Assembly: GCA_029532625.1 (NCBI GenBank)
Contig: JARFXM010000005.1
Location: 1,426,001 to 1,490,000, forward strand
Origin: Lomentospora prolificans
Lineage: Eukaryota; Ascomycota; Sordariomycetes; Microascales; Microascaceae
Direction of reading: 5' to 3'
Length of the DNA stretch: 64,000 nucleotides
Shown: in pieces, positions 35,301 through 47,411 of the stretch
Position numbering within the stretch: the stretch's first letter is position 1
Layout of the letters: every line of letters begins with the position of its first letter
Notes under the pieces: model-generated
Databases searched by the model: none
What the model was told of the DNA's origin: nothing
The model's input: the letters and a program-made list of their open reading frames with translations, nothing else
Position numbers and translations under genes: made by a program

Positions 35301-38300
35301 CTGGGACGATGACTCGCGATGGCTCCAGTTCGCATCTCTGCACTTTGACGTTTCGGTTCTAGAACAATATTGGAGCTGGTCTGTGGGCATGACAGTCGTC
35401 TCTGCATCGAAGGATCTCATTCTTGATGATCTCGAAGGGACAATTCGGAGACTGAGGATTACTCACATTGATCTCACGCCGAGCCTTGCTTCGCTTGTAC
35501 GCCCCGAGATGGTTCCTTCGCTTTGGAGAGGCGTTTTCATCACGGGAGGGGAGCAGCTCAAGCAAGAAATTCTCGATGCCTGGGGCCCGAAGGGGGTCAT
35601 CTATAATGCTTACGGCCCGACCGAGGCTACTATTGGAGTCACTATGAGGCAGCAGGTGCCCGCTAATGGCCGCCCTGTCAATATTGGACGGCAGTTTCCC
35701 AACGTAGGAACGTATGTTTTCCGCCAAGGAACTGAGATACTGGTTCCGAAGGGTGGTGTTGGGGAGCTTTGCGTTTCCGGCAAGCTTGTTGGCAAAGGTT
35801 ACCTTAACCGCCCGCAATTGACTGAGGAGAGGTTCCCAACCCTTAAAGCCTTTGGAGAGAGGGTGTATCGAACAGGTGATCTGGTACGGCTGCTTCACGA
35901 CGGCTCCTTTGACTTCCTCGGGAGAGCAGACGACCAAGTCAAGCTACGAGGTCAGCGTCTTCAATTAGGTGAAATTGATCACGCCATCAGGTCCGGTGCG
36001 TCTAATATTCAAGATGTGGCTACCATTGTCACAAAAAGCAGCAAGACAGGCAAGGACATGCTTGTCTCCTTTGTTGTACCTCAGCGTAAAGGGGGTCCTG
36101 AGCATCCCACGAGCTTGAGTGTGTTGGATGGAGAAGAGTGCCTTGTTGTTTGCGACAATGCTAAAGACGCTTGCAAAGCCCGCCTTCCAGGCTACATGGT
36201 GCCCACGTACATTGTTGCTCTGCCCTATATTCCCCTATCTCGCAATAATAAGGCAGAAGTCAAGGAACTGAGAGCTTTCTTTAGTGGCCTCTCTGCTCAG
36301 GCCCTTTCCAGGCTTTCATCTTCTACAACCCGAGCCAAACACTCGCTCAGCAAAAGCGGCGCGGTGATTCTGGAATCTCTCAAAGAATTTGACAGTCAGG
36401 CAGATGGGGCGATCGACGCAGACGCTACTATTTTCGACTTTGGTGTCGATTCGATCTCGGTCCCTCGATTGGCCCGGCTCCTTAAGAATCGAGGGTTCTC
36501 TAACGCCTCAGCACAGCTCATTCTAAGACACCCGGCCATTGGTGATCTAGCCCGAGCATTGGAGGATGCCCCAATTCTGTCCAGCAAGAATAAGATCGCC
36601 GAAGCCAAACAGCTCATGAGAGCTTGCGACCACAGATGGCGCGGCTTTGTGTGCGGCGAGCTCGGCGTCAGGCGGGAGGACATTGAGTATATCGCTCCTT
36701 GCACACCACTCCAACAAGGTATCATTTCACGAGCCCTCACGGTAGGCGCCATCAATCGATCCACCTACTTTAATACCTTCCAGCTCTCAATAGCAAAGGA
36801 AACCTCGATAGAAAAGCTCAAGGAAGCCTGGGAGAGGACAATTGAGTCGCATGCGATTTTGAGGACGTCATTCATTGTGACCCCTGATGGATTCGTACAA
36901 GTTGCTTCGCGGACTTCCAAAGTTCAATGGATCAATACGTCTCTTCCAGTTGAGGAGTTCCAAGTCGAACAGCATCGTTGGAGAAGAGAGTGGGTCGAGG
37001 CGAATTCTCCTCACATTATTCGACCTCTTGAGTTCATTCTCAACCAGACAGCCGATTCCGTCCTCCTAAATATCCACATCTTCCATGGATTGTACGATGG
37101 AAACAGCTTCGTTGCTATTCTAAATTTCGTTTCCGCTATTTACTACGATGTGACACCAATAGCAGGTCCTGCCTTTCTCGATCTATTACCTCTCGGCCCT
37201 CTTTGGAAACATGACTCAAGCCGCGACTTCTGGGCTCAGCATTTGAAGGGGTGGAGCCCAGCCAAGCTTCCCAGCCATATAACCTCTCATGATGGCGCAG
37301 ATATCCTTATTCATCGGAGCATCAATGCTGCTAGGCTAGATGAGGCCAGAAAATCTCTGGGCGTGACCTTCCAATCTTTAGTTTTGGCGTTCTGGGCTGC
37401 ATCGCTCCAAGGATATCTCAATCGGAGCATCACCATAGGTATCATAGTGTCTGGACGAGCGATTGAGGCTGAGGGTGTGGAGAATGCTGTGGGACCTCTC
37501 TTCAACACCCTTCCTTTTTTCTCGAGATACGCAAGCGACACGAAATGGCCTTCCCTGATCAGAGAGTGTAACAACTACAATGCCTCGGTGTCTGCGTTCC
37601 AACACGTCGCACTGAGGGACATCCAAAAATGGTGCTCCAATGGCAACCACCTATTCGACAATCTATTTGCCTTCCAGGTTGAGAGAATCCCCAACAATAC
37701 TGGGTACTCAGATCTTTGGACCCTGCGCGATGAACCGCCAACTGCTGATTATCCCTTGGCTTTTGAGGCCACTCTCAGGGATCGAGTCCTGAACCTCTCG
37801 ATTGTAGCCAGCGCGAATACTTTTGACAATAATCAAGCCGCCCAACTGATGGAAATTTTCGTTGACAATGTCGAGCGTTTCCTTGCCAACCAAGAAGCTT
37901 CTGTATTTGACGAGAAGAATTCAGTCCCCAACGCAGTGGTCTATGACGCCATCACGGTTTCTAAGAGCGACATGCCCACGGCTGGACGGGCGAATGTTTC
38001 ACTCTCAGAACGAGAAGATCTATGCCACGAGAGTAGATTATTGCTGCAGGAGCTGTCGGACACCTGTGAAACGCCTGTAGACGAGCTCTTCGATAACCTT
38101 TCGCTTCAAAATCTCGGCCTGGATAGCATTGATGTCGTGAAGCTGGCTGCAAAGCTGAAATCCCGGGGCATAAACGTTTCGACCACTGATATTATCAAGT
38201 GCGCAACCATCACAGACATGGTCGAGCTCGTTCAAGCACTTCGTGTAACTCCCGCGGACTCGGTGAACGATGTTTCGAAGGCTTATGAGCAAGTGAAGGC

Positions 38301-41300
38301 CAAGCTAAGGCAGTCTGCACAACTCAATAACATGTCTGAGGACGATGTTGAACAGTTTCTACCACCTACTCCCTTGCAAGAAGCTATGATGTCTCAAATG
38401 TTGCTGAGCGACTGTCATCAATACTTTAATCATGATCTTCTTGAAATTGGAAAAGAAACAGACATAGGGCGACTGAAGGATGCCTGGGCGGCCGTGTACC
38501 ACGCCTCTAGCATTCTTAGAACAATCTTCGTCGAGGTAGCAGACTCCAAAATCGACTTTTCCTACACTCAAGCTGTGCTACGCCCTGCCGCTAATCCGCC
38601 AATCGAACTGGTGGAGCTAGAGAACCTTGACCAGGTTCGGGATCTCATCTCAAGGACAAAGGCCGAAGCCGCTTCATCCCAGGGTCGGGGCAATTTGTTC
38701 CGTCTACATTTCATGACGATCGGGTCAAGGAATTTCATGTTGCTTTCAATCGCCCATGCTCTCTACGATGGGTGGTCTCTTGGCCTGCTCCATAGCAACG
38801 TCGAAGCCGCGTATCACGGAGAGAACCTAGCCTGTCCCTCGCCTGAGCCCTATTTGCAAATCCTCGTCTCATCCTCCGCTCACAACGAAGGATTTTGGAA
38901 GCAGTACCTTGTCGATGCTACCCCAACAGTACTGATGCCAAGTCGCCCCCAAATGCATGCTCTAGATGATCACGCACTGCATCGTGCCGAGGCTATATCA
39001 AACTCTCGGACGCGCACAGTAGTTGAATTCGGCAAGAAACATGGAATATCACTTCAAGTTATTGGACAAGCCTGCTGGGCCGCCGTGTTATCGTCTATGG
39101 CATCTTCACTTGACTTGACATTTGGAGTCGTTTTGTCTGGCAGGGACTTCGAGGGTGCTGAAAATGTCTTGTTTCCTACGATGAATACTGTTGCCGTGAG
39201 ATGCATTCTCCATGGGACAGTCGTTCAATTCTTACACTACATGGAGGAAAACATGGCAAGCATAAAGCAGCATCAATCCTACCCCTTACGCAAGGCGTTA
39301 TTGGCCGCGAAGGGGATAGCATCCCCCCTGTTCAACACTCTCTTCCTATTCCAGAAATCCCCCCTTGAACCAAAGTCAGTACCTTCTCAGGAGCCTCTGA
39401 TGAAATCCATTGAAAGCTCCTCATCAGTGGAATACCCGATATGTGTAGAGTTGGAGGCTGTTGGCGAGGACTTGACTTGGAGAACCGCATGCGAGGACGC
39501 CTACCTCGATGACAGCGACACAGGAATGCTTCTCTATCAACTAGATCGTGCGCTGCAGTACATCCTAGAGTCACCAGAGAAAGAACTGTTATCTTTCGAA
39601 CACCCACAAGTCTCGGTATGCGGCCTGGCGTCCTTCCAACTAAAAGAGGAACTCGGAGACGACACCAGCTATATAAATGGTACGACAAATGGCGTTGAAG
39701 AAGTCTCTTGGACGCCGACGGAAGAAAAGATACGGGAGGTCCTATGTCGAGTTTCTGGTTCCTCCTCAGAGGAGGTTCCCAAATCCTCGACGTTATACAA
39801 CCTCGGGCTAGATTCTATCACCGCCATCAAGGCATCCGCAAATCTTCGACGGTCTGGAGTCCACCTCAGCGTCCGACAGCTACTTATGGCGTCGTCCATA
39901 GCCCATATGGCTGAGCTTGCAGATGCTACACCCAAGCTTTCTGCTTCCGCAGCTCCAATTTATGGTCTGGAGGTGCGAGAGGATGATTCTCTATCCCTCA
40001 CCGACGAGCAATACTCGGCGCTGCAAATATCACCCGCTGATGTCGAGTGCGTCTTGCCTATTTTGCCGATGCAGGTATATATGCTCTCAACATGGCAAAA
40101 CTCGTCCGGTTCCATCTTCTTCCCCACTTTTGACTACCGGCTATCCGGACTAGAGTCTCAAAAAGCACTCGAAGTGGCATGGACTACATTAGTAGCAGAG
40201 ATTCCTCTTCTTAGAACCGTCTTCGTCGCTACCACTGAACCAGCGAGACCACTGGTGCAGGTAATTCTCAAGCAAACCTCCAGGACTGCCTTGCGTCGCG
40301 CTCATATAACTTGGGATGTTGGTTCCGGAAGCAGAGATGGCCAAATCGCGGACAACGACCTCGTTCAACTAAGGGTTCAGAAAGCCGACAACGATTCCTG
40401 GCTTCTCAAGCTCCGCATTCACCACGCTCTATACGATGCGATTAGTTTACCAGATATCCTTGGCAGGCTTGCCGTCCTCTGCTCTAAGCATACAGTGGAA
40501 ACGCTATCTCTTAACCACTGGAAGGAGTTCACGGCACTGCACTTGTCGGTTGGATCCGTAGAAAAGCGGCGACGGTTTTGGACACGATATCTTGGAACAG
40601 CTGATACCCCTGCATCTCAAGTTGACTGGCCGGAAACATGTGAGAAGACAACAAAGTTTGTTCCTAGCGCGATTTCAGATGTTACCACCATCCGCTCTCT
40701 ATGCGCACGAAATTCGATCAGTTTACAAGCACTGTTCCTAGCCGCCTATGCCCTTGTGGTTTCCAGTCAGAAGGCCTGCAACGAGGGAGACAAGACAGTT
40801 GTGTTCGGCACCTACTTAGCCAACAGAGCACTCCTGGAAACACTACCGGAGAGTTTCCCGACGCTAAATTTGGTCCCTCTCAAAGTAGTCATCAAGGATG
40901 GCGAGGATGTTGCGTCTGTAGCAACTCGGATCCAGAGCGATATCCATGAAATTACTGAAGCCCCAAACTCCACAGTCGGGTTGTGGGAGATTGCAGAATG
41001 GAGCGGGTTAACCATCGACTCATTCGTCAACTTTATCAGTAGCTCCGCGCAGGATGGTGCCAAGATTCAGGAAGGAGCGGTCACTTTCGAGCCGCTTAAC
41101 CATGCGTATCCCTCTGTGACTGGCCACAGTGACTTGTCATTTGAGGTGCCCGGGTGGCTAAAGATTAACCCTGTGGCGAAGCTTTTCCCAGTGAGTAACG
41201 GCTTGAAAAAGTTTTGAGGAGATGAAAGGCCCCTGAATCTAACATAGGAACAGGCTGCAATTGATATTGAAGCGATAGTAGCGGGGAACGGGTTGGATAT

Positions 41301-41403
41301 AGGTATATTCGCCCCTTCTTTCCGCTTGTCGGACGTAGGGGCGAGGGAGATGATGGGAGATTTGATCAGCATACTGAACGGCGTTCTGGAGAAGGCATCT
41401 TGA
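26380..41403 (+). CDS. sidC: Ferrichrome-type siderophore NRPS (SidC/NPS2-like)
   Basis: Builds a cyclic hydroxamate peptide, by family ferricrocin or ferrichrome, from N5-acyl-N5-hydroxyornithine plus Gly/Ser. Exons: 26380-27389, 27456-30598, 30661-32839, 32901-41190, 41248-41403; about 4,925 residues (the last acceptor could be 41253). Order: A1 (YTSGSTGTPKG at 192), T1 (Ser586), C1 (HHSIYDG 786), A2 (YTSGTTGTPKG 1255), T2 (Ser1663), C2 (HHAMYDG 1865), T3 (Ser2215), C3 (HHALYDA 2420), A3 (YTSGTTGEPKG 2879), T4 (Ser3295), C4 (FHGLYDG 3505), T5 (Ser3853), C5 (AHALYDG 4062), T6 (Ser4416), C6 (HHALYDA 4618). All three A domains keep the ATP-site motifs, and every C domain keeps the second His. 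There is no thioesterase; by family the last C domain would cyclise. Three A domains with surplus T-C pairs is the ferrichrome-synthetase hallmark. Confidence 0.94.
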
Positions 41404-42639
41404 TTGATTCCGTCAGTTAGGGAGCATTAGCATTCGAGAGCTGCATATGGAGTAGGAGCGTTTATAAGAATAGTCGTTTCTTCATATGTTCATTTGCGGC
41501 TGGTGTTCCTCTTGCCATACTAACTCGTATCGTCGATATCAGCACTAGTAGATTACTTCAAGCGTCAGGTTTGGCATATTATGTCACCGCCGAGTGTGTC
41601 GCATGGTCTCGGATAAAACACTAATACGTGTACACAGGGTAATGGACGGGCTCATTCAATAAGTATCATTCGTCGCCGGTAACTCGTGAGATGGGGCCCT
41701 CCAATCTCCGAGTCGAATGACAAGTACGACGTGGAACGCAAACATAGCTATTGCAGGTTATGTGCGTCATAGAGCTACAGCAACTGTATAAGGAGAACTA
41801 TAAAAGCCCAGAAATGCAATAGAGCGCAAAGGGAAGAGTCGTTGGACCAAATGAAGGACATGGAGTGTTAAACGAGGAAGAAACCCTTTTAAATGTCAAG
41901 GTAGAGGACGACAGAATCTCGGCGGTGATTTGACAAAGCTTTCTCCACATTGTGGATAGTTGCGCCGGTGCTCGTTCCATGGGTTAATACAACTGAAGGG
42001 CCGAGTCAATCAGAGTATTACGGTTCTCCAGTAGCCAAAGAGAGGCTTGGCTGTGTGAATATACATGAGCCCGAGGTTGGACACGAAGTAGAGTGGCTCA
42101 TTATGTTTTGAGTAGTTATTAGTGAGCTCCTTAGATATAGCCTGATATGAACTGTCTCTAGTCAGACTTGGGACTTGGCTAAGCCAGCCATATTGATCTC
42201 GAGTCCACAAGTGCAGACATGTGAATACATTATAAAGTACAACATGGAGATCCGTGGCGATATCACAGTAGGAGAACAAGGTTATGAGCACAATCCATGG
42301 GCACTATTGAGATTTTTGAGCTAGTCGTGCTCGGAAGCCGGTTCGAATCGAGGCATCGTGTAGGGGGAGCTGTCGAGACTATGGCCTTGGCCGGAGGAGA
42401 TATTTTCTTGAAAACACAAAGTATTACCACTCTGGTATGGCCATGCTTCGCGAAGTGCGGTTTCCGAATAGCAGCGATGACTATAAAGGACCCCAATTCC
42501 CAGCCGTCTCCCTTCGTAATTAGGACTCTCTAAGCCCGAGCTTCAGTGAATTGCATTTCAACCCAGAAACTAGGTTGAAACGGTGTCGGCCTTGGTAAAG
42601 TAAAAAAAAAGTAAAAAAGAAAACAAGTGCATCCAAACC
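41404..42639. other. Intergenic region, no gene seen
   Basis: About 1.2 kb after the NRPS, AT-richer than the coding parts. Short open frames on both strands have no recognisable similarity. GGTTCGAATC at about 42343 looks like a tRNA T-loop, but no tRNA can be folded around it. Confidence 0.5.
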
Positions 42640-43444
42640 TGGAGTTTGGAGTCTCTGATGGCCATTTTGTGAGAAGGAACGGCATTCCTTACGTCCGCGT
42701 CAAACAAAGCGTTGATGGGGTCGAAATTGACACTGCCAACTTCAACTTAATGGAATAAGCCACAAAGGCATTTTCAACCCATAATCGTGCAGTAGCTGGC
42801 GAGTCTTATTTGCTAACATCAAGAGATCGGTAAGGATGGGCACTGTCTTTTTCGTGCAGAAGACAGTTGCTATACGGATAAAATGCCCAAGGTTAGTCCT
42901 TTGGCTAAACGTGACTTCTTCGACCCTGTAGAAGCTCCCTGCGCCGCATCCGAGTTGTTGAAGCTTCTCGTCGACTTGGCGAAGGTACGGGAAGAGGCAG
43001 CAAGGACAGAGAGACGCACTACGCGTTTCTTCCTTTTCTTTCTATCGTTTTTTGTTTCCCTTTCTTTTGGACACCAAAGGGGCGGCTCCAGCTCCAGAGG
43101 CAAAACTTGGGTATTACTTCGTCAAGCCGGATGGGCACCTGTCGTTACCGTGGAGGGTCGAGACCGATCCGGCGGATAATTGGCTCCTCCCTTACCTTGA
43201 CGCAATATTATTAACCATCTCGAAGGTTCGCGGTGTCGTTGACTATGTTTTGGATTGGGCAACGTAATACCAAGTCTTGTAGTAGTAGGTTTCGCCGTGA
43301 TGTGTGCAGGTCAGTGAACCAGACCAGCTAACCATATAGCCCATGGGTTGTCCACGACTCGACCGAAGGGAACCGCATCATTTCCGCTGATACATGGAAC
43401 ATTGCAACCTCTGAGTTTACCTTGAATGGCGACGGCCAAAAGGG

Positions 43445-43496
<52 letters not shown>

Positions 43497-43995
43497 ATAC
43501 AAGCATCAACCATCCCCGCAGAGTGGTAATCACAAGTTCGAGTATCTGTAAATCCCTAACATGAGAAATCCCAAACGACACGTAGACGTCGCTATCACGC
43601 AGCTCTCCTACGCGGCAAACAAGCTTGACGACTTGGCGCACCTGCTTGGATTCTCTGAGAGAGGCAGGCAACTTTGACTTCAACAACAAGGGACAGGGAG
43701 GCCGGGGAAGCGACCTGGTGATTTTTGAAACACACAAGATAGAGCGGGACGCAACAATGCAAATTTTGCGACGTGTTCGGTCGGCTGGAAAAGGATGCGG
43801 ATGTACATGTGGGACAGGATAAGCCATCGAAGGGACTCGTCTTTCGAAGCAGGCGTGGTCATTCTTCACGAATAAACACGCGGGGAACTTGATGGGAAGA
43901 ACGACAGGGACGACCCGGCGTTTGAGAATGGGATCCCAACGGACGGCCAGCAAGTATTATCACTATGAAACTGGTGGCGGACGCCATGGCCAGCA
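42640..43995 (+). pseudogene. Broken M36 fungalysin (extracellular metalloprotease) relic
   Basis: Fragments in shifting frames follow the order of a fungalysin, a secreted zinc protease made as a pro-protein. Pro-domain pieces: YVRVKQSVDGVEIDTANFN (about 42700), KRDFFDPVEA (42905), WRVETDPADNWLLPYLDA (about 43155) and VRGVVDYV. Then catalytic-domain pieces: TEGNR and TSEFT before 43445; AITQLSYAANK and AHLLGF (about 43590-43650); AGNFDFNNKGQGG; NNANFAT; RMRMYMWD; and EAGVVILHE. Breaks: a stop at 43265-43267; a 50-base poly-A at 43445; several frameshifts; and the zinc motif HEXXH reads His-Glu-stop-Thr-Arg at 43867-43881. After it, the sequence jumps to ENGIPTDG and MKLVADAMA (about 43910-43990), so the middle of the catalytic domain is deleted. 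It cannot encode an active enzyme. Confidence 0.8.
43445..43494. repeat. Uninterrupted poly-A run, 50 bases
   Basis: A perfect A homopolymer inside the fungalysin relic, directly after a TSEFT...GDGQK-like segment. It could be the tail of a retroposed insertion, slippage expansion of an AAAAGGGAAA-type stretch, or an assembly artefact. No flanking target-site duplication is obvious. Confidence 0.9.
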
Positions 43996-46900
43996 CTATA
44001 AATCACTGACCGTCTCACACTCTCTGAGCCAGCACGCCAGTGTGTGTGCGAGAGGCAATGCGTAGACAGTCGTGCGATCCCACGCTTGTCCAGACACGCA
44101 GCATTGAAACAGCATCCTCGATGGCGACCAACCGTTGGCCAGGGCGGGCGAGAACAAGAACAGATGTGGCATTTGGATGGCTTTCGCCAGGCTTGCCTAT
44201 TAACAAGTCGCCAGCGGGTACTCGGAGGGTGCAGGGGCTGGCAAGGTATGACCTGGGGAGGCACGCTGGTAGCTGGCCATGCCAGGCGGTTTTGCTGGCC
44301 AAATGGTGTGTGCTAGAGGCGCCCAATACAACCTAGCGGGAGGTGATGAGTGGATGGCCATGGCGATGAGGGGGCACCTTAAGACTTGGATGAGAAGACA
44401 GCTGGAAGGGTTCGTGCGTTGTCGTCGGATTCTTGTATGTCACGTGGCAGCTTGTATATCATGTGGAGGTCTCCCTGAAAGGAGAGAGGTGACATGAGGT
44501 GACCTTCACCCTTGTAGCAGAAGAAAAGAAGGAAAAAAAAAAAAAAAAAAAGGAAGAATAGAAGAAGAAAAAGGTTAGGAACCCCTTTCTGGGCCAGCCT
44601 CCTCTGCCAAGTATTGATCCCATGCCTGCCGCCAGAAGGGGGTCTAAACTATTACAAGCAGAACTATTGGAGAAGGAGCCTGTCCTGTCGATGGGTTGCT
44701 CTTGGCTGGCGATTGATCCCCAAACATTGAGGCTAATAGCCCCTGGAAAGCCAAGAGTCCGACGCTGGGACGACAAGGATTCGAAGCCAACCAATTTTTT
44801 TGGTAATTTGAAAAAAGGTTGGTTCAAAGATGGAAATACGTGCAGGATAGGAGGGAGGTCAGTGTGGGATCTGAGGGATCTGCAGCTCATTATGACGAAC
44901 ACCCACATGGGAAGGGTTCGCCCAGCATCCTGGGTGATGTGTATGAACGAGTCTATCCTACTCTGTAAGGTAAGCCCCGGGGTCTTGGTGTTGGGTATCG
45001 GCGCTGGCAGAGAGCTCAGGGTGCCAACCATAGCAGCCAGCTGGCAAAAATGATGTGCTGGAAATCAACTTTGGTCCGTCACATCACATTCCTAAGCGTG
45101 GCGGTCCTGGCCAACCATTTTTCGTTTACTAATTTAGCGGTGCAGAAGTCGTCGGACGGGCTGGGCCGCCGCGGAGAAGCAACAGGCTCACCTCGACAGT
45201 TCACTTGCCTCTGTCAATTGACGACATTGCGCGGCTGGCTTGGCGAGCGCTTCAAGGTTGTCCGTGTCCTTGTCTGTGTCCGTCAGTGTCACTGTGGCCT
45301 GGCTGGCGAGCAACGAAGGAATTCAAGAGTGTGCTACACCGAGTGTGTGTCTCTGGGATCAAGAAGGCCCTAGGGGGCTAGCTAGGCCCAAAACGGGTAG
45401 CCGCATCCGACTAAAAACCGATCTAAATGCTCACCGGCTGTTGTGGTGTGGTCGCCCGACGCTTAGTGCTGATGGCGGGCAACCAAGGAATATCCTTTGG
45501 GCCTGCGGCTTGGCGGTGCGCTGAGAGGCGATCCTTGGGCCAGCTGCCAGCGATCCAATCCAATCCATGGGTACGCCGGGGGCCCCAGCCAGCCAGCAGG
45601 CCAGGCAGTCCGCTTCACTGTAATGGAGGTGTCCTGTGCGCGTGCAGTTCACTTCTTTTCTGTCTCAAGTTCCACACTAGTGAGCCCTGGTAACAGAGCC
45701 AGCTCTGTGGGTTACTATTAATACCAATTGATGGAAGGTTCGAGGGGTGTTAGGCGATGGTGCAAAATAGAACAAGGAGACAAAAAGAAACTGTTTCCTG
45801 CGCGGGTCGAGGATTGATTTGCTCGTCTTTTGAGAGTTGACTCGAAGAAAATTTTTTCAACTGGCCCGCTGCGAGTGCATGAACTAATTAGAACGCTGGC
45901 GGACTGATATGAAGCACGGCCTGGCACGGCACGATATCCACGGGTCATGGATTGGGTGGGTGACAATGCTGGCTGGCCTGGCCCTGGCAGGTTCGGATTA
46001 CTGGCAAATTTAATCGACAGGCCTCGCTGGTTCGCCAGCTGGCCAATCAATTGATGTGCGCGACACGGGAACTTGAGGCTGCCAGGCGATCTAATGTGAT
46101 ACAAGAGATCTATCTCCGCCAGCTTCCTGGAGCAGAGACAGACGCGGGCTCGAAGTACTTGGTAACCTAAAGAGAGAAGGAAAAAAAAAGAAAAAGAGAA
46201 AAATTCAAAAATCAAAACGTCACAAGTCAAAAGTCAGTGGCCAGCCAGTGTTGGATTAAGTAAATTCAACGCCAGATGACAACGCCACTCTGGCCACTGG
46301 CTCTCACCTCCACTGGAATGGCCCGCCCAGCCCGTGGCCACCAGGCACATCCCGCACCTGGCCGTGGATTATTAGGATGCGAAAAGTGCGGACGAAGTTT
46401 GAGTCGGCAGGAGTAGCTGGCGCTAGAGTGGGCCCGTGTGACTTTAATCGAGACCCGCGAGACTAAATCGAATAGACTTGATGTCGTTAAAAAAGCCCGC
46501 TCAGACACGATCTGGTTCGGGGAGCTTTTGAGTTGGCTCCGGCCTGCGACTAGTCTGCATTCTTCTTCCCTTTTCTCCCAAGCGCAAGCCTTGGTTGGCA
46601 ATTTCGACCCATGGTCGGTCTAAGACGACTTTGCTCAAGCGTCTTTCTTTGTCAGACCTGCACCGTTGGTGTTCTTGTCTCCAGCGCTAAGAATAATACT
46701 TGATCAGACTCGATGAACCGCATACGGGTTCGCTAATTCTAACCCTCGCTGGCTGGCCAGGCTTTCTGTCCGCCCGTGCACCGCGCGCACGGTCTCGCCG
46801 GCTTCCATCCCCGCCGCTTTTCTCGTCGATCATCGCCCCTATTTCCTACTCTGGATATTAAGCGAACCCTGCGTGCGTCTTTTGGATGTGTACATCGCAG

Positions 46901-47411
46901 CTTTCATTCGTACCTCTGCAGATCTCGTCTTGCTTGTCAACATTGCTAGGACCTTCTCCGCAAAACATCCTGGTTGCTAGTTCGCGACCTTAATTCTTCT
47001 TACCCGCCCGTCCTGCTGCTCATAATAATCACCAGTCTTGTAACACTCTTTTCACCTCATTCCCCCCCTCTCTCCTTCTCCTTCTTCCAAGGGTATAATA
47101 TAAGAGCCTTTGCTCCGGGATAACGATGCCAAGAAACCTTTTTGCAACCAGGCGATTCAATTGATCAGACGACATACCCGCACACGACGAGGTTTAGTCC
47201 CTTGTAGAATTTCGCCAGACCAGCACCAGTCCGCGCACACGACGTTGGCTCCCACGTCGTCCGTTGACTGACTCAACGTCAACCAGCCCGCGGACGACGA
47301 CGAATTGAGTGTTCTACTGGGCTTCCCTCTCCAGATCCAACCGCCGCTTTCCCTCCCAATTCCGACCTCAGATATATTATATGCCCCGCGCGCGGGAGTG
47401 AAAGTTGCGTC
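43996..47411. other. Gene-poor intergenic stretch, 3.4 kb
   Basis: Between the protease relic and the rhodopsin-domain gene. No protein similarity was recognised. It has a poly-A tract at about 44533-44551 and an obvious excess of GCTGGC/GCCAGC, often doubled or tripled (45015, 45234, 45299, 45592, 45968, 46019, 46235, 46751). The last ~500 bp are pyrimidine-rich and probably hold the receptor gene's 5' UTR. Confidence 0.5.

Noticed and set aside
26380..41403. Reading the NRPS as four or five separate genes because stops interrupt it
   Set aside because: Each stop lies within a short GT-AG intron. Splicing restores phase and joins conserved A- or C-domain sequence at every junction, so it is one gene.
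42335..42375. tRNA-like T-loop sequence GGTTCGAATC
   Set aside because: The flanking bases do not form a T-stem, and no A-box, anticodon arm or acceptor stem can be placed upstream. No tRNA was called anywhere in the window.
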